A DNA stretch of 64,000 nucleotides from Sphingomonas crusticola (GTDB taxonomy: Bacteria > Pseudomonadota > Alphaproteobacteria > Sphingomonadales > Sphingomonadaceae). This document shows, piece after piece, positions 26,881 through 36,790 of the stretch (position 1 is its first letter; each line of letters opens with the position of its first letter). The translations under genes and the position numbers were made by a program. The DNA lies in contig NZ_QTJP01000001.1 in assembly GCF_003391115.1 (NCBI RefSeq), positions 1,178,001 to 1,242,000 on the forward strand, given 5' to 3'. The notes below the pieces were generated by a model. The model searched no databases, was not told the origin of the DNA, and saw only the letters and a list, made by a program, of their open reading frames with translations.

Positions 26881-28959
26881 TCAGTTCAGCAATTTGAACC
26901 GGATCGCCTGGCCCCCGCCAGGCGCCAGAGCCAGCGTCAAACTATCCTTGCTGGTGACAACCTGCTTCGCAATTTCCAAAGCAAGCGGGTTCGTGCGGTA
27001 ATCCGCGCCCGGCCCGTCGCGGTAGATCTGCGCTTCATAGCGCCGGCCCGGCGTCAGGAAGGACAATGGCTGCGTCAGCGTGCGCGCGGTCTCGTCGCTC
27101 AACGCACCCAGAAACCAGTCCTTACCGCCGCGCGCCAGCCGGGCCACGACGACATAGTCGCCGACTTCGCCCTGCAATGTTCGCGATGTCTCCCAATCGG
27201 TCGGTACGTCGCGGATGAACTGGAACGCGCCCATGTGTTTCAGGTAGTTTTCGGGCAGGTCGGCTGCCATCTGGATCGGGCTGTACAGCACGACATATTC
27301 GGCGAGCTGGACCGCCAATGTCGACTGCACGCGCCGCGTAAGCTCCGTCTGGCCATGCTCGATGTCGAATATGCCCGGCGTGAAATCCATTGGCCCGCTC
27401 AACATGCGCGTGAAGGGCAGGATCACAACATGTTCCGGCGGATTGGTCGGGATACCCCAGGCATTATATTCCTGACCTCGCGCCCCTTCTCGGGCGACCA
27501 TGTTGGGCCAGGTGCGGCGAAGGCCGGTATCCTTGACCGGCTCATGGGCATCGATCGCAATGCGATGCGCGGCAGCGACCTGGGCTACGTGCAGATTGTG
27601 CCGCACGACATATTGGCCGGCGAACCATTGCAGGCCGCCCTGCTCGTCGACGATGTCGCCGCTGTGATGGACATAACCGGTCTTCACGATCGGGATGCCG
27701 ACCTGCTCATACAACGTCATCGCGGCATCGAGCTGGCGTTCGTAATTAGGGATCGCGCCCGCCGTTTCGTTATGCCCGATCAGTGCGACCCTCAATTTCT
27801 TGCCATAGGCGGTGATGCCAGGCAGGTCGAAATCGGGGTAAGGCTTGGTGAAACTGAACTTGTCGCCATTATCGATCCAGGATCCGTCCCAACCCTCGTT
27901 CCAGCCTTCGACGAGGACGCCGCTGAAGCCATATTTCGCGGCGAAATCGATGTAGCTTTTGACGTTGGCGGTGTTGGCACCATGCTTCGGCCCGCTGCCC
28001 CAAGTGGTGCGGTTGAGATGCATTTCCCACCATACGCCGACATATTTACCGGGTTTGAACCAGCTCTGGATGTCCGCCAGCTTGCTGGGCTCATTGAGGT
28101 TGAGTTCGATCCGGCTGTCGGCAAGCGCGCCTGCGCTTTCGCCGACCAGCATCGTCCGCCACGGCGTGGTGAAGGGCCCGGTCTTGTGGGCGAGTACCCC
28201 GTCCGGCCAGGGCATCAGCCAGGCGGTGAGCGTGCCGGCGCCGTCGCCGCGCAGCAGCATGCTCGGGAAGTCGACGAGAGCTGCTTCGTGGAAGGACAGG
28301 TAAAGCCCGTTCTTGTCGCCGCGTAACGTCAACGGGGTCTCAGCAAGCGTGACCCGGCGCGCGTCGGTCTGCGCGTAGAGATATTCGTCGCGCTCCTGAC
28401 CGAGCCCTTCATACCACCAAGCCTGATAAGGCCCGACCACGCGAAACTGGCTACGGTCGGCGGAAACCGCGACATCCTGTCCCGCCGGGATCGCGCCATA
28501 AGTGTAGCGAAAGCCGATGCCATCATCGAACAGGCGAAAGGTGACGTCGACCTCTTTATTAAAGCGCGTATCGCCAGCCAATGTAACCGTCAGCTCTTCG
28601 TGATTATCCCGGATCAAGCGTTGCTCGCCCCATGGCTGTTCCCACGTCACGTCCGCACGCGCGCGACGCGGATTGGAAAGCGCGGTGTATCGAGCGTCGG
28701 GTTCCCCCCGGAAGCTCAAGCCCAGGGCGGACGGCGCCAGCACTGTCATGCCATTGCGACTGACCTGATAGAGTGCCTGACCATTTTCGACCCAGACGCA
28801 GAGCTCGATCACCTTGCCGGGCGATTGGGCGCATTCGCGGGGGGCGGCATCCGCCGTGGCGGCGATCCCGAACATGACAAACAGGGCAAGGATACGAAGC
28901 CTCATCGAGGTCGATCGCTTTCTGGAGGCGCGCATGTCGCTGGTGAAATGACGGCTCAT
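26881..28959 (-). CDS. GH97 family glycoside hydrolase (alpha-glucosidase type)
   Basis: 692 residues from ATG 28959, which overlaps the cupin stop as ATGA; ATG 28905 (MRLRILALF) is an alternative that gives a tighter signal peptide and 674 residues. An N-terminal beta-sandwich domain precedes a TIM barrel with the GH97 signatures GVWWEMHL, GVLVEGWNEGWDGSW, LIGHNETAGAIPNYE, KTGYVHHSGDIVDEQGG, and the acidic DAHEPVKDTG and REGARGQEYNAWG segments that in inverting SusB-type enzymes supply catalytic and calcium-binding glutamates. A C-terminal beta domain follows. GH97 enzymes release glucose (or galactose) from alpha-linked oligosaccharides in the periplasm. The acid-rich pattern favours alpha-glucosidase, matching a maltodextrin locus. 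Confidence 0.93.
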   Translation of the reverse strand: MSRHFTSDMRASRKRSTSMRLRILALFVMFGIAATADAAPRECAQSPGKVIELCVWVENGQALYQVSRNGMTVLAPSALGLSFRGEPDARYTALSNPRRARADVTWEQPWGEQRLIRDNHEELTVTLAGDTRFNKEVDVTFRLFDDGIGFRYTYGAIPAGQDVAVSADRSQFRVVGPYQAWWYEGLGQERDEYLYAQTDARRVTLAETPLTLRGDKNGLYLSFHEAALVDFPSMLLRGDGAGTLTAWLMPWPDGVLAHKTGPFTTPWRTMLVGESAGALADSRIELNLNEPSKLADIQSWFKPGKYVGVWWEMHLNRTTWGSGPKHGANTANVKSYIDFAAKYGFSGVLVEGWNEGWDGSWIDNGDKFSFTKPYPDFDLPGITAYGKKLRVALIGHNETAGAIPNYERQLDAAMTLYEQVGIPIVKTGYVHHSGDIVDEQGGLQWFAGQYVVRHNLHVAQVAAAHRIAIDAHEPVKDTGLRRTWPNMVAREGARGQEYNAWGIPTNPPEHVVILPFTRMLSGPMDFTPGIFDIEHGQTELTRRVQSTLAVQLAEYVVLYSPIQMAADLPENYLKHMGAFQFIRDVPTDWETSRTLQGEVGDYVVVARLARGGKDWFLGALSDETARTLTQPLSFLTPGRRYEAQIYRDGPGADYRTNPLALEIAKQVVTSKDSLTLALAPGGGQAIRFKLLN

Positions 28960-30005
28960 GGCGTTTTCAGGAAGGCCATCAGCAATTGCTGCTTGAGTGC
29001 CGCCCGTGCACGCGGTGTCATCCGCCCGAGCGCGCCACGCAGTTCTTCGGGAATGTGCGCGACGGCATCGCCATGGCCTCCGAACACATGCGCGTCGAAC
29101 ATGGCGCGCCAATAAGCGCGCTCGCCCTGCGGCAAATGTTTGAAGGCAAGCAAGGCCGCTAGGAATGCATCGTTTGGCCGCTCGAGCCCGGTGGCGTCGT
29201 CGCCCCACCAATAATTGACCATAGCGTTGAAGGGATCGAGGGAACTGACGTGGTGCCACCAATATTTCGGGATGAACAATGCGTCGCCCGGCTCCAGCCA
29301 CGCCACCTGCGCGGCCGCGATCGCGCTCGTATAATCGGGAAAGCGCTCCAGGTCGGGCCTATCGGGGTCGACCAGCGATAGCGGCGGCGGATTGTCGAGC
29401 GGGCCGACGTAAAGGTTGGTTACCTGCTCAGGCGGAAACAGCAGGAACCGCCGCCGGCCCGCGATCACACAGGCGAGATTATGATCACGGTCGTTATGCG
29501 TCTGAGTGCGTACCGCGCCCCCGATCCAGAGCCGCGGCTCAACTTCGCGCGGCAATAACGGCATTGGATTTTGGGCGACGAAATCGGGCAGGCTTTCCAC
29601 CAGCGGCAGCATCTGCATTGCCACGAATGGTGCATTGGGTAACGCCAGGTTGCGCAGGATCCGGTCGAGCGTCTCGCTGATCCTGGCGCGTCGCTTGGTA
29701 AAGCTGAATTCGCGCATGTCGGGCCCGTAGTCGAACCGGCCACCGCTTTTGACCGGCGCCTCCATCACCGGCGCGGGCGCACCCCGATCCATCGCTTTGA
29801 GGTAACGCGTCAGGGCAGCGGGCGATTGGCGGCCGGCGGTGAGCGCAGGCCAGCGATCGAACAGGCCTTTGAGCACGACTGGCTGCTCGGTTTCGACGAG
29901 CGCCGCGAATTCCGCCGGGCTCTGCGCGCCCCGCGACATGACGCGCGGCAAGGCTTCGATGTCACCAGCGCGGACGGTGCGATCGATGTGCACGAGCTCA
30001 CCCAT
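28956..30005 (-). CDS. Cupin-8 / JmjC-like 2-oxoglutarate oxygenase-fold protein
   Basis: 349 residues from ATG 30005, overlapping the stop of the upstream halogenase-like gene by 8 bases. The cupin-8 core has LWIGGAVRTQTHNDRDHN (His and Asp of the HxD iron motif near 165-176), FLLFPPEQ, then AWLEPGDALFIPKYWWHHV with the distal His. These residues are consistent with Fe(II)/2-oxoglutarate hydroxylase chemistry. In Caulobacter- and Xanthomonas-type glycan loci, such cupins regularly sit with a tryptophan halogenase and a TonB receptor; their substrate is not known. No signal peptide is visible. Confidence 0.82.
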   Translation of the reverse strand: MGELVHIDRTVRAGDIEALPRVMSRGAQSPAEFAALVETEQPVVLKGLFDRWPALTAGRQSPAALTRYLKAMDRGAPAPVMEAPVKSGGRFDYGPDMREFSFTKRRARISETLDRILRNLALPNAPFVAMQMLPLVESLPDFVAQNPMPLLPREVEPRLWIGGAVRTQTHNDRDHNLACVIAGRRRFLLFPPEQVTNLYVGPLDNPPPLSLVDPDRPDLERFPDYTSAIAAAQVAWLEPGDALFIPKYWWHHVSSLDPFNAMVNYWWGDDATGLERPNDAFLAALLAFKHLPQGERAYWRAMFDAHVFGGHGDAVAHIPEELRGALGRMTPRARAALKQQLLMAFLKTP

Positions 30006-31470
30006 TTGCGCGCCGCGCGATCTTCTGCAGATATTCGTCGTGCGTCGGCTGGCGCAGCACCTGTTCCTTGATGAAGCCCAGCATATTGCGGAATTGCGAC
30101 TTCACCATCTCCGGCGAGGTGCGGTCGATTGTCGGCAGATAAGATGCTGGCATGACGCCAAGCCCGACGAACAGAGCGCGCCAACTATCGGGAGTGAAGC
30201 TCTCATCCTCATAGGGCGCAATCTCGCCGCGCGCCTGGAACAGGGCTACACTGTGGCTGAGTTCCAGTGACCGCTTTGCCGCCCTTGCGCGTCGCCAGAA
30301 GGCGCCGCCGAAGCGATTGAGCGTATAATAAGCCGACTGGAAATCGCGCATGCGCTCGAACGCCGATCGGGTGAGACGGTTATATTCGGTGCGCTCCGCT
30401 GCAAAATCGATGCCTGCGGGAAAGAATGACAATAAGCGGATTAGGCCGAGGTGGATCGCATGTAGATCGAGATTGTGGACCGGATCGAACACACAGGCCG
30501 CTCCGCCGATCGCCACACAACTCCCTACCCACGCCTGCTCGCGTCGCGCAGGCTCGGACGCCCGCACGATGCCGTCGGCAAGAGGAAGGGATGTGATTGC
30601 GGCAGCGCCGCTGAAAGCGGCCGCGTCACTGCAATCCGCACTCGCATAAACTTGCACGACTTGGGTTTGCGCCAGGCACGGATAGATGCCGGCCCAACCC
30701 TGCCTCCACGTTCGTATCTCCGCATACGCCGGGACCGACGGGAAGGCCGGCCCGCTGGCCGTAAGCACACGGTCAGCCGCGAAGTAAGCACGCCAACTTT
30801 CCCATGCACCGCCGATCAGCTCCCCCGCCTGGCCAGTCGCATCGACAAACAGGTCGCCCTCCACCCTCTGCCCGTCGAAGCGAACAGCGACGATATCTCC
30901 GTTAGGCCTGCGAATGACCTCCGCGGATGCAACCTCATAAAAGGTTACGCCATCCTTGACCGCGAGCGTTTTTAGGCTGCGGACGTAAGCGCGCGCGGGC
31001 AGGTGATAACCATAATCGCTGCGCCCGTAGCGCTCGCTCTCGTCGTCGGGAATCAGCAGCCGGCCCTGGCGCGCGGCCGCGGCAGTCATCGAGAAATCCT
31101 CGAAAGCGACCGGGAGGCCGAGGCCGCGCGCCTTCAGCCAATAAGCGAAGAAATCCTGCCCATCGATCGCGGTGCCATAGGCTCCATAGGCATGCAGGAA
31201 GGCGGGATTGTCGCCCTGCCCATCGACGAAATTCTGGCCGAGCGTGAAGACGCCGCCGATCGCGCGCAGCAAGGCGCCCTCGTCGATCCGCAGCTGGCCA
31301 TGCAGCGCCTCCAGCGGCGGCAGAGCCGCATAGGCGTCCGCCGGAGCGAGCAGGCTCGGCAACTCGACCGCCGTGACGCTGACCCCCGCTGGCGCCAGCG
31401 CATTGTGCAGCACGCTGGCTGACAACCACAGGGCCGCATCCCGCCCGACGACGACAATGCGGCGCGTCAT
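29998..31470 (-). CDS. Degenerate tryptophan-halogenase-like protein (Hal2)
   Basis: 490 residues from ATG 31470, overlapping the stop of Hal1 as ATGA. It aligns with the flavin tryptophan halogenase family along its length (VVVGRDAALWL at the start, FVDATGQAGELIGG near 220, GSCVAIGGAACVFDPVHNLDL near 355), but the functional motifs are gone. The GxGxxG FAD motif reads GRDAAL; the FKLG lysine of Hal1 is Thr76 (FTLGQNF); the GWxWxIP motif reads GWAGIYP; and the EPLES glutamate is replaced in DPVHNLD. It therefore probably does not halogenate. It is kept intact and coupled to Hal1 and the cupin, which suggests a structural or partner role. Confidence 0.72.
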   Translation of the reverse strand: MTRRIVVVGRDAALWLSASVLHNALAPAGVSVTAVELPSLLAPADAYAALPPLEALHGQLRIDEGALLRAIGGVFTLGQNFVDGQGDNPAFLHAYGAYGTAIDGQDFFAYWLKARGLGLPVAFEDFSMTAAAARQGRLLIPDDESERYGRSDYGYHLPARAYVRSLKTLAVKDGVTFYEVASAEVIRRPNGDIVAVRFDGQRVEGDLFVDATGQAGELIGGAWESWRAYFAADRVLTASGPAFPSVPAYAEIRTWRQGWAGIYPCLAQTQVVQVYASADCSDAAAFSGAAAITSLPLADGIVRASEPARREQAWVGSCVAIGGAACVFDPVHNLDLHAIHLGLIRLLSFFPAGIDFAAERTEYNRLTRSAFERMRDFQSAYYTLNRFGGAFWRRARAAKRSLELSHSVALFQARGEIAPYEDESFTPDSWRALFVGLGVMPASYLPTIDRTSPEMVKSQFRNMLGFIKEQVLRQPTHDEYLQKIARRANG

Positions 31471-33014
31471 GCCGCGCTCTCCAGCGCTGCGCTCGGCCCT
31501 GGCCCGGCACAATAGTTCGCGATGAAATCGGAATGTCCGGTCATCGCATCGGCATTGATGCGGACGCGCCGCCGCAGATCGCGCAGCTTGCTGCCCAGTT
31601 CATTCAGCGGCAGCCGATCGGCCAGACAATTATAGCCGCGCGGCATCATCCCCTGCCCCGCCAGCACCGCAAGCCAGCTGTCGCGCGAGAACAGGCCATA
31701 TTTGTAGTCGGGCGCTGCCGCGCTTGCCTCGAACAAGGCGATTTTCTGCGCGAGGCTGTCCGGCACTCGCATAGCGCGAAGATGATCCCACAACGGCTCG
31801 CCTTCGCGCCGGTTGGCGTAATAATGAAGGACGAGGAAATCGCGGGTGCGATCGTAGTGAACTTCGAACAGGCGATTGAATTCCGCCGCAAGACGCGGAT
31901 CGATCCCGGTTGCCCGCGTCGGCATCAGGTTCGCCAGATCGAGGACAGCCGCCTGGATGAGAAAAATGCTGGTCGATTCCAGCGGCTCGAGGAAGCCCCC
32001 AGCCAGGCCGATGCCGATGACATTGGCCTCCCATGCCCGCTCGCGCCGCCCGGCCGCGAAGCGCAGCAGGCGGGGCTCAGCTTGCGGCGTCCCGTCGAGC
32101 GCTCCGACCAGCGCCGCATATGCCTGGTCCTCGCTTAGAAAGCTGCTGGAGAAGACATAACCGTTACCGGTGCGGTGCTGGAGCGGGATGCGCCACGTCC
32201 AGCCGCCGCTACATGCGGTCGCACGCGTGTAGGGCAATAGCGGTTCGGTACGCGCGCACGGCATCGCCAGCGCGCGATCGCACGGCAGCCACTCGCTCCA
32301 ATCCTGCCAGGGCACGCCCATCGTCCGATCCAGCAGCAGCGAGCGGAAGCCCGAGCAATCGATGAACACGTCACCCGTAACGACGGCACCCGTTTTCATC
32401 GTCAACGTCTCGATAAAACCGCTGGCGGCATTGCGGCCAATCTCTGTGACCTGGCCCTCGATCCGCCTGATGCCGCGGGCGGTCGCCCAGCTACGCAGGA
32501 AATTGGCGTAGAGGCCCGCATCGAAATGATAGGCATAAGCATAGGTTGAACGGATCGACTTCAGATTCTCGTTCGGAAATTCGAACGCGTTGACCTTGGC
32601 TGCGGCGACGGCGAACGAATAATCCTGCAGCGGCCCGACATCCTCGCCCGCCAGCACCGCGCGCGCCCAATGATGCTGAAAATCGACGCCCGCCCATGGT
32701 TCGCCGAATTGGCCGAAGGGATGGATATAGCGCTCGGCCGGCCGGTCCCAACCGACGAATTCGATGCCGAGCTTGAAGGTCGCCTGGGTGTCGCGCATGA
32801 ACTGCGCTTCGTTGATGCCGAGCATATCGTTGAAGGTCTTGATGTGCGGCAGGGTGGCTTCGCCGACGCCGACCGTCCCAATCTCATCGGATTCGATCAG
32901 GGTGATGTCGTAATCGGCCTGGAGGAGCAGGCGTGCGAGCCCCGCGGCTGCCATCCAGCCGGCAGTGCCGCCTCCGACAATCACGATCCGCAAGGGCCTG
33001 CCGTTCGCTTCCAT
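31467..33014 (-). CDS. Flavin-dependent tryptophan-halogenase family protein (Hal1)
   Basis: 515 residues from ATG 33014; the frame is open to 33359 but that overlaps the receptor gene. All family motifs are present: VGGGTAGWMAA (13-23) for FAD, Lys81 in TFKLGIEF (the PrnA Lys79 counterpart), GWTWRIP at 271-277, and EPLES with Glu346 at the same number as the catalytic glutamate of PrnA. In characterised enzymes these steer HOCl to the substrate. Homologues in sphingomonad and Caulobacter TonB-receptor loci have no proven halogenation substrate. It lies 65 bases downstream of the receptor gene and is followed by the degenerate paralogue Hal2. Confidence 0.88.
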   Translation of the reverse strand: MEANGRPLRIVIVGGGTAGWMAAAGLARLLLQADYDITLIESDEIGTVGVGEATLPHIKTFNDMLGINEAQFMRDTQATFKLGIEFVGWDRPAERYIHPFGQFGEPWAGVDFQHHWARAVLAGEDVGPLQDYSFAVAAAKVNAFEFPNENLKSIRSTYAYAYHFDAGLYANFLRSWATARGIRRIEGQVTEIGRNAASGFIETLTMKTGAVVTGDVFIDCSGFRSLLLDRTMGVPWQDWSEWLPCDRALAMPCARTEPLLPYTRATACSGGWTWRIPLQHRTGNGYVFSSSFLSEDQAYAALVGALDGTPQAEPRLLRFAAGRRERAWEANVIGIGLAGGFLEPLESTSIFLIQAAVLDLANLMPTRATGIDPRLAAEFNRLFEVHYDRTRDFLVLHYYANRREGEPLWDHLRAMRVPDSLAQKIALFEASAAAPDYKYGLFSRDSWLAVLAGQGMMPRGYNCLADRLPLNELGSKLRDLRRRVRINADAMTGHSDFIANYCAGPGPSAALESAA

Positions 33015-33079
33015 CGCCGTTTCCCCAAAATCTGCGCCGCCATAGCTAGGCCATGGCGGCGCTAGTCTCCTTGGGAGGA

Positions 33080-36000
33080 TCAGAATTTGGCGCGGACGCC
33101 GAACTGGTAACGGCGATCCACCCGGCTCCAGGCGGAATCGCGATAGACAGCCTTGGCCCCGCGGGTCGCGGGAGAGTCGCCGAAGATCTGCTGCTGATAC
33201 GTCGTCTTGGTGTTGAGCAGGTTCGATGCCTCGACCGACAGCTCGATATATCGGTTGAGCGCGAAGCGCAGTGACCCGTCGAGGAAGCCGGCCGCCTTCT
33301 GGAACACTGGCAGGCCGATGCAGCAATCGAGATTCTGCGTGAGGTAACGCGACCGCCAATTATAGGCGACACGGGCGCCGAATGGCCCATGCTCGTACAG
33401 CACCACCGCATTGAACGTGTGGGTCGAAATGCCCGCCAGGCGATGCGAGTCGAGCACGTTACCGGTGCCGCCAAGCGACTGCTGGCCGGCCCCGAAGGCC
33501 CCCACGTCACCGCTGGACGATGCGGTGAACAGGTTCGAATTGTTGATGCCTGACTGGTGGACATAGGTGTAGTTGAGTTGGGTGCCGACGCCGCTTAGCA
33601 GGCCCGGCAGGAAATCGAAGAAGGTCTGGTAGCTCGCTTCGAGCCCCATCAGCTTGCCGCCGCCTTTGTCGTTTTGCGGCCCCAGCAATTGCACCGTCTG
33701 GGTGGAACTGCCGTTGGGGATGTCGCGGGTGAACTGGCCGTAGCTGATGCTGCGGTCGAGCTTTTTATAGAAGCCGGTCAGCGTGAACGAGCTGTTGCGA
33801 CCCATGTACCGCTCGAACGACAGGTCGAACTGGTCTGCCCTTACCGGCAGCAAGGCGGCATTGCCCGAATTCGCCTGGAAGACGAAATTATAGCCGGTGA
33901 CGTTTGCGGCGGTGTGCGCCGCTGTCGGCGAGTTGTAGACGACGTAGGGTGAGTCTGCGGTGGTGTTGATGATCGGCGCGTTGATCGCGAGCGAGTTGCG
34001 CAACAGGCCGATTTCCGGCCGTGACAATGCCCGCGAATAAGCGAAGCGCACGAAATCTTTCTCGTCGAGGCCGAAGCGTATGTTGAAGCTGGGCAGCCAA
34101 TCCGTGTGCGACGACTTGTAGGTGTTGGCGATGGTCGCGCCATTGGCGAAAGCGCGTACGGCCGACGTCACGTAGCAGCTCACGTTAACGACATTCCCGC
34201 CCGATAACGGTGCGGTACAAGCAGGCAAATTGCTAAACGTGGTGGCCGCCGGGAAGGCAACGCTGCCGTCGCTCTTTTCCTTGGTATTCACCGCGCGCAC
34301 GCCGATATTGCCGACCACGCTCATGCCGAACAGCGTTTTATCGTCGCCGCCGAAACGCAGCATCGCATAGGCGGCCTTGGTCCGCTCGCGTACCCGCAGC
34401 ACCTCGCCCGGGGTGAAGCAATCGTCCACCGTTGCCTCGGCCCGATCGCAGATCGCCGTATAGCCCGGCAGCAGCGGCGAATTGGTTTTCGCCCCGCTCA
34501 GCGAATTGATCAATCCGCCAAAGTCACGCAGCGTATCGCGGTTCAGATAGACCAGTGGGCCGTTGTCATAGACGTTGCCGTTATAAAAATTGCCCAGGCT
34601 CTTGGATTCCCAGATGCCCGCGCCATAGCCGGAGAAGGCCGGATGGCCGGCATTGCCGCCGCAATTGCCGGTGTTGGTGGGATAGGCACCGCCGGTCGTG
34701 TTGTCGGCGTTGAAGCCCGGCCCGTTGCAGTTCCACGGCGCCGCGATCGGCGTCCAGTTGAAGGTCGAATAGCGCACCGTCTGCTCGCGATCGGCATAAC
34801 GCACGCCCACCTTGAGCGAGTTCAGCCACCCGCCATTGTCGAATTCATATTCGGCGTCGCCGCGTAGCGCGGTTTCCTTGGCATCATTGTCCTCGACATG
34901 GCCCTGTATGAACGGGATCCAATAATTGTGCGGGTTGGCAAGACCGCCAGCCGCATAATTGACGTTCGATCCGGGCAGCAGCTGCACCTCCGGCGTGCCG
35001 TCCTTGTTCACATTGTACTGGACGTTCGCCATCGATCCGGCGGTGACGATGATGTCGTTATTATAGGTCGAGGCATCGATGTGCTGGAAGTCGAAGCTGG
35101 TGTGCAACCGGTCGGTCACATCCCATTTCAGATTGCCCGAATAATCGCGCGTGCCTTCACGGTGAGCGAAGTTGCGGGCCTCGTTCTGGAAATAGAGGCC
35201 GTCGCGCGGATTGTCGCCGCAGACGCCGTTGCCGCAATAATTGACGAACGGCACGCCTGGCACGGCCGAACCGGCATTGATCGCCGCCTGCACGCTCTCA
35301 TAAGTGCCGCTAAAGCTGCCATGACCCTGCGTCAGCAGCCCGGATTCGAGCATGCCATCGGCACCGAACGTAAAGGCCGGGGATCCCCTTGCCGGCCCAA
35401 GGACGGTGCCGGTGCGCGGATTGAATGCCGGCGTGCCGAAATAATTGCCGTCCAGCACGACGTGGCTGGCGCGCTCGAACCAGCCGTTGCGATAGCGCGA
35501 GTTCAGATATTGGAAGGTCGCCCGCACGCTGCCGTCCGGGCTCTCATATTGCGCGGCCAGCGCGATACCGCGCCGCTTGCGATCATAATCGACCTGGGAA
35601 TAGCGGATGCCGTCCGGGATGTAGACGAAGCCCGTGCCGCCGAACGGATTGGCGGTGCAGCCGATCGTCCCATCCGAACCGACGGCGGCTGCGGTCGCGC
35701 TGCCGAAGCCTGCGCTGCAATAGGTGTCGATCTTGTCCATGATCACGCTTTCGGTGCGCGTGACGACATGGGACTGGGCGTAATCGCCGAGCAAGCCGAA
35801 ACGGCCGATCGGCGTGTCCCAAGTGTTGCTGATCAGGCCGGAGAATTCGGGCGTCCAGCGGTGCGAATTATCCCCGTAATTCTCCTTGAAGTTGCCGGTC
35901 AGCAGCAGTCCCTTCTGGTCGAACGGCAGCCGCGTGCGCAAATTGACCGTGCCGGCGATACCGCCCTCGATCATTTCCGCCGTCTGGTTCTTGTAGGCGT

Positions 36001-36529
36001 CGACACCGGCCAGCAATTCGGGCGAGACATCGTTGAACTGCAGGCCGCGCGCCGAATCCGCGGAGAAGCTGTCGCGCCCGTTGAATTCGGTCCGCACCTG
36101 CGTGAGTCCGCGGATCAGCACGCCGGTCGGTTCACCCGATGGATGAGTACTGTCGTCGGCCGATTGCAGGCGGTTGACGGTGATTCCGGGGACGCGCTGC
36201 AGCGCCTCGGCCGCCGATTTGTCGGGGAAGGCGCCGATGTCGGTTGCGGTGATCGAATCTACGAACGTCTCGGCATTTTTCTTGATGTTCTGCGAAGTCG
36301 CGAGCGCGCCACGTACACCGACGATGACCACGTCTTGCGTCGCATCCTCTGTCGCGGCCACACCGGCTGCGGGCGCCGAGCTGGAGGATTGCTGCGTTTG
36401 GGCCGGCGCGTCTGCCGCCTGCGCCAGGGCTGGCCCCGCAAGGCCCGCCAGCGCAAGCGCCATCACCGAGGCGCCACCGCGTAAGGATAGTGCGTCGCGG
36501 CCATGACGCTGAATTTCGCTGTTCATCAT
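33080..36529 (-). CDS. TonB-dependent receptor of the alpha-glucan locus
   Basis: 1149 residues from ATG 36529 (AGGGGAGAAA upstream; a second ATG follows directly). The signal peptide covers the first about 36 residues (MALALAGLAGPALAQA), followed by a Gln/Ser/Ala-rich linker and the TonB box region DVVIVGVRGALATSQNIKKNAETF. The plug has ATDIGAFPDKSAAEALQRVPGITVNR and VLIRGLTQVRTEFNGR, typical of the CarO/MalA-like carbohydrate receptors of Caulobacter and sphingomonads. The barrel ends with YQFGVRAKF. It is the first gene of the block containing the halogenases, cupin and GH97 enzyme and likely imports maltodextrins. Confidence 0.92.
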   Translation of the reverse strand: MMNSEIQRHGRDALSLRGGASVMALALAGLAGPALAQAADAPAQTQQSSSSAPAAGVAATEDATQDVVIVGVRGALATSQNIKKNAETFVDSITATDIGAFPDKSAAEALQRVPGITVNRLQSADDSTHPSGEPTGVLIRGLTQVRTEFNGRDSFSADSARGLQFNDVSPELLAGVDAYKNQTAEMIEGGIAGTVNLRTRLPFDQKGLLLTGNFKENYGDNSHRWTPEFSGLISNTWDTPIGRFGLLGDYAQSHVVTRTESVIMDKIDTYCSAGFGSATAAAVGSDGTIGCTANPFGGTGFVYIPDGIRYSQVDYDRKRRGIALAAQYESPDGSVRATFQYLNSRYRNGWFERASHVVLDGNYFGTPAFNPRTGTVLGPARGSPAFTFGADGMLESGLLTQGHGSFSGTYESVQAAINAGSAVPGVPFVNYCGNGVCGDNPRDGLYFQNEARNFAHREGTRDYSGNLKWDVTDRLHTSFDFQHIDASTYNNDIIVTAGSMANVQYNVNKDGTPEVQLLPGSNVNYAAGGLANPHNYWIPFIQGHVEDNDAKETALRGDAEYEFDNGGWLNSLKVGVRYADREQTVRYSTFNWTPIAAPWNCNGPGFNADNTTGGAYPTNTGNCGGNAGHPAFSGYGAGIWESKSLGNFYNGNVYDNGPLVYLNRDTLRDFGGLINSLSGAKTNSPLLPGYTAICDRAEATVDDCFTPGEVLRVRERTKAAYAMLRFGGDDKTLFGMSVVGNIGVRAVNTKEKSDGSVAFPAATTFSNLPACTAPLSGGNVVNVSCYVTSAVRAFANGATIANTYKSSHTDWLPSFNIRFGLDEKDFVRFAYSRALSRPEIGLLRNSLAINAPIINTTADSPYVVYNSPTAAHTAANVTGYNFVFQANSGNAALLPVRADQFDLSFERYMGRNSSFTLTGFYKKLDRSISYGQFTRDIPNGSSTQTVQLLGPQNDKGGGKLMGLEASYQTFFDFLPGLLSGVGTQLNYTYVHQSGINNSNLFTASSSGDVGAFGAGQQSLGGTGNVLDSHRLAGISTHTFNAVVLYEHGPFGARVAYNWRSRYLTQNLDCCIGLPVFQKAAGFLDGSLRFALNRYIELSVEASNLLNTKTTYQQQIFGDSPATRGAKAVYRDSAWSRVDRRYQFGVRAKF

Positions 36530-36790
36530 TTTCTCCCCTGTTCCGTCGCCCCTTGTGGAGCTGATCGAGTTTCAGTTCCTCTCGTCACACCGCCGAGGCG
36601 GGCGACGTTTTCCAATTCAGTTGGGCGATGGCGTTGCGATGCGCACGAAAAGGCAGCCCTGTTGAAGCCGCCGTTTCAGCCAGGACGCACGCGAAGCGCA
36701 GCCGCATTCCCCTTCCCCAAGCCGTCGGCGCTACTTGGCGCCGTCCGTGCCATTCTGGTGCCAAACGGGATTAGCCCCCCCAATCTCCCG

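Noticed and set aside
26815-28326. 503-codon plus-strand frame opposite GH97
   Set aside because: Antisense shadow; GH97 on the minus strand has clear catalytic motifs.
34898-36484. 528-codon plus-strand frame opposite the TonB receptor
   Set aside because: Antisense shadow of the receptor; low-complexity composition and no motifs.
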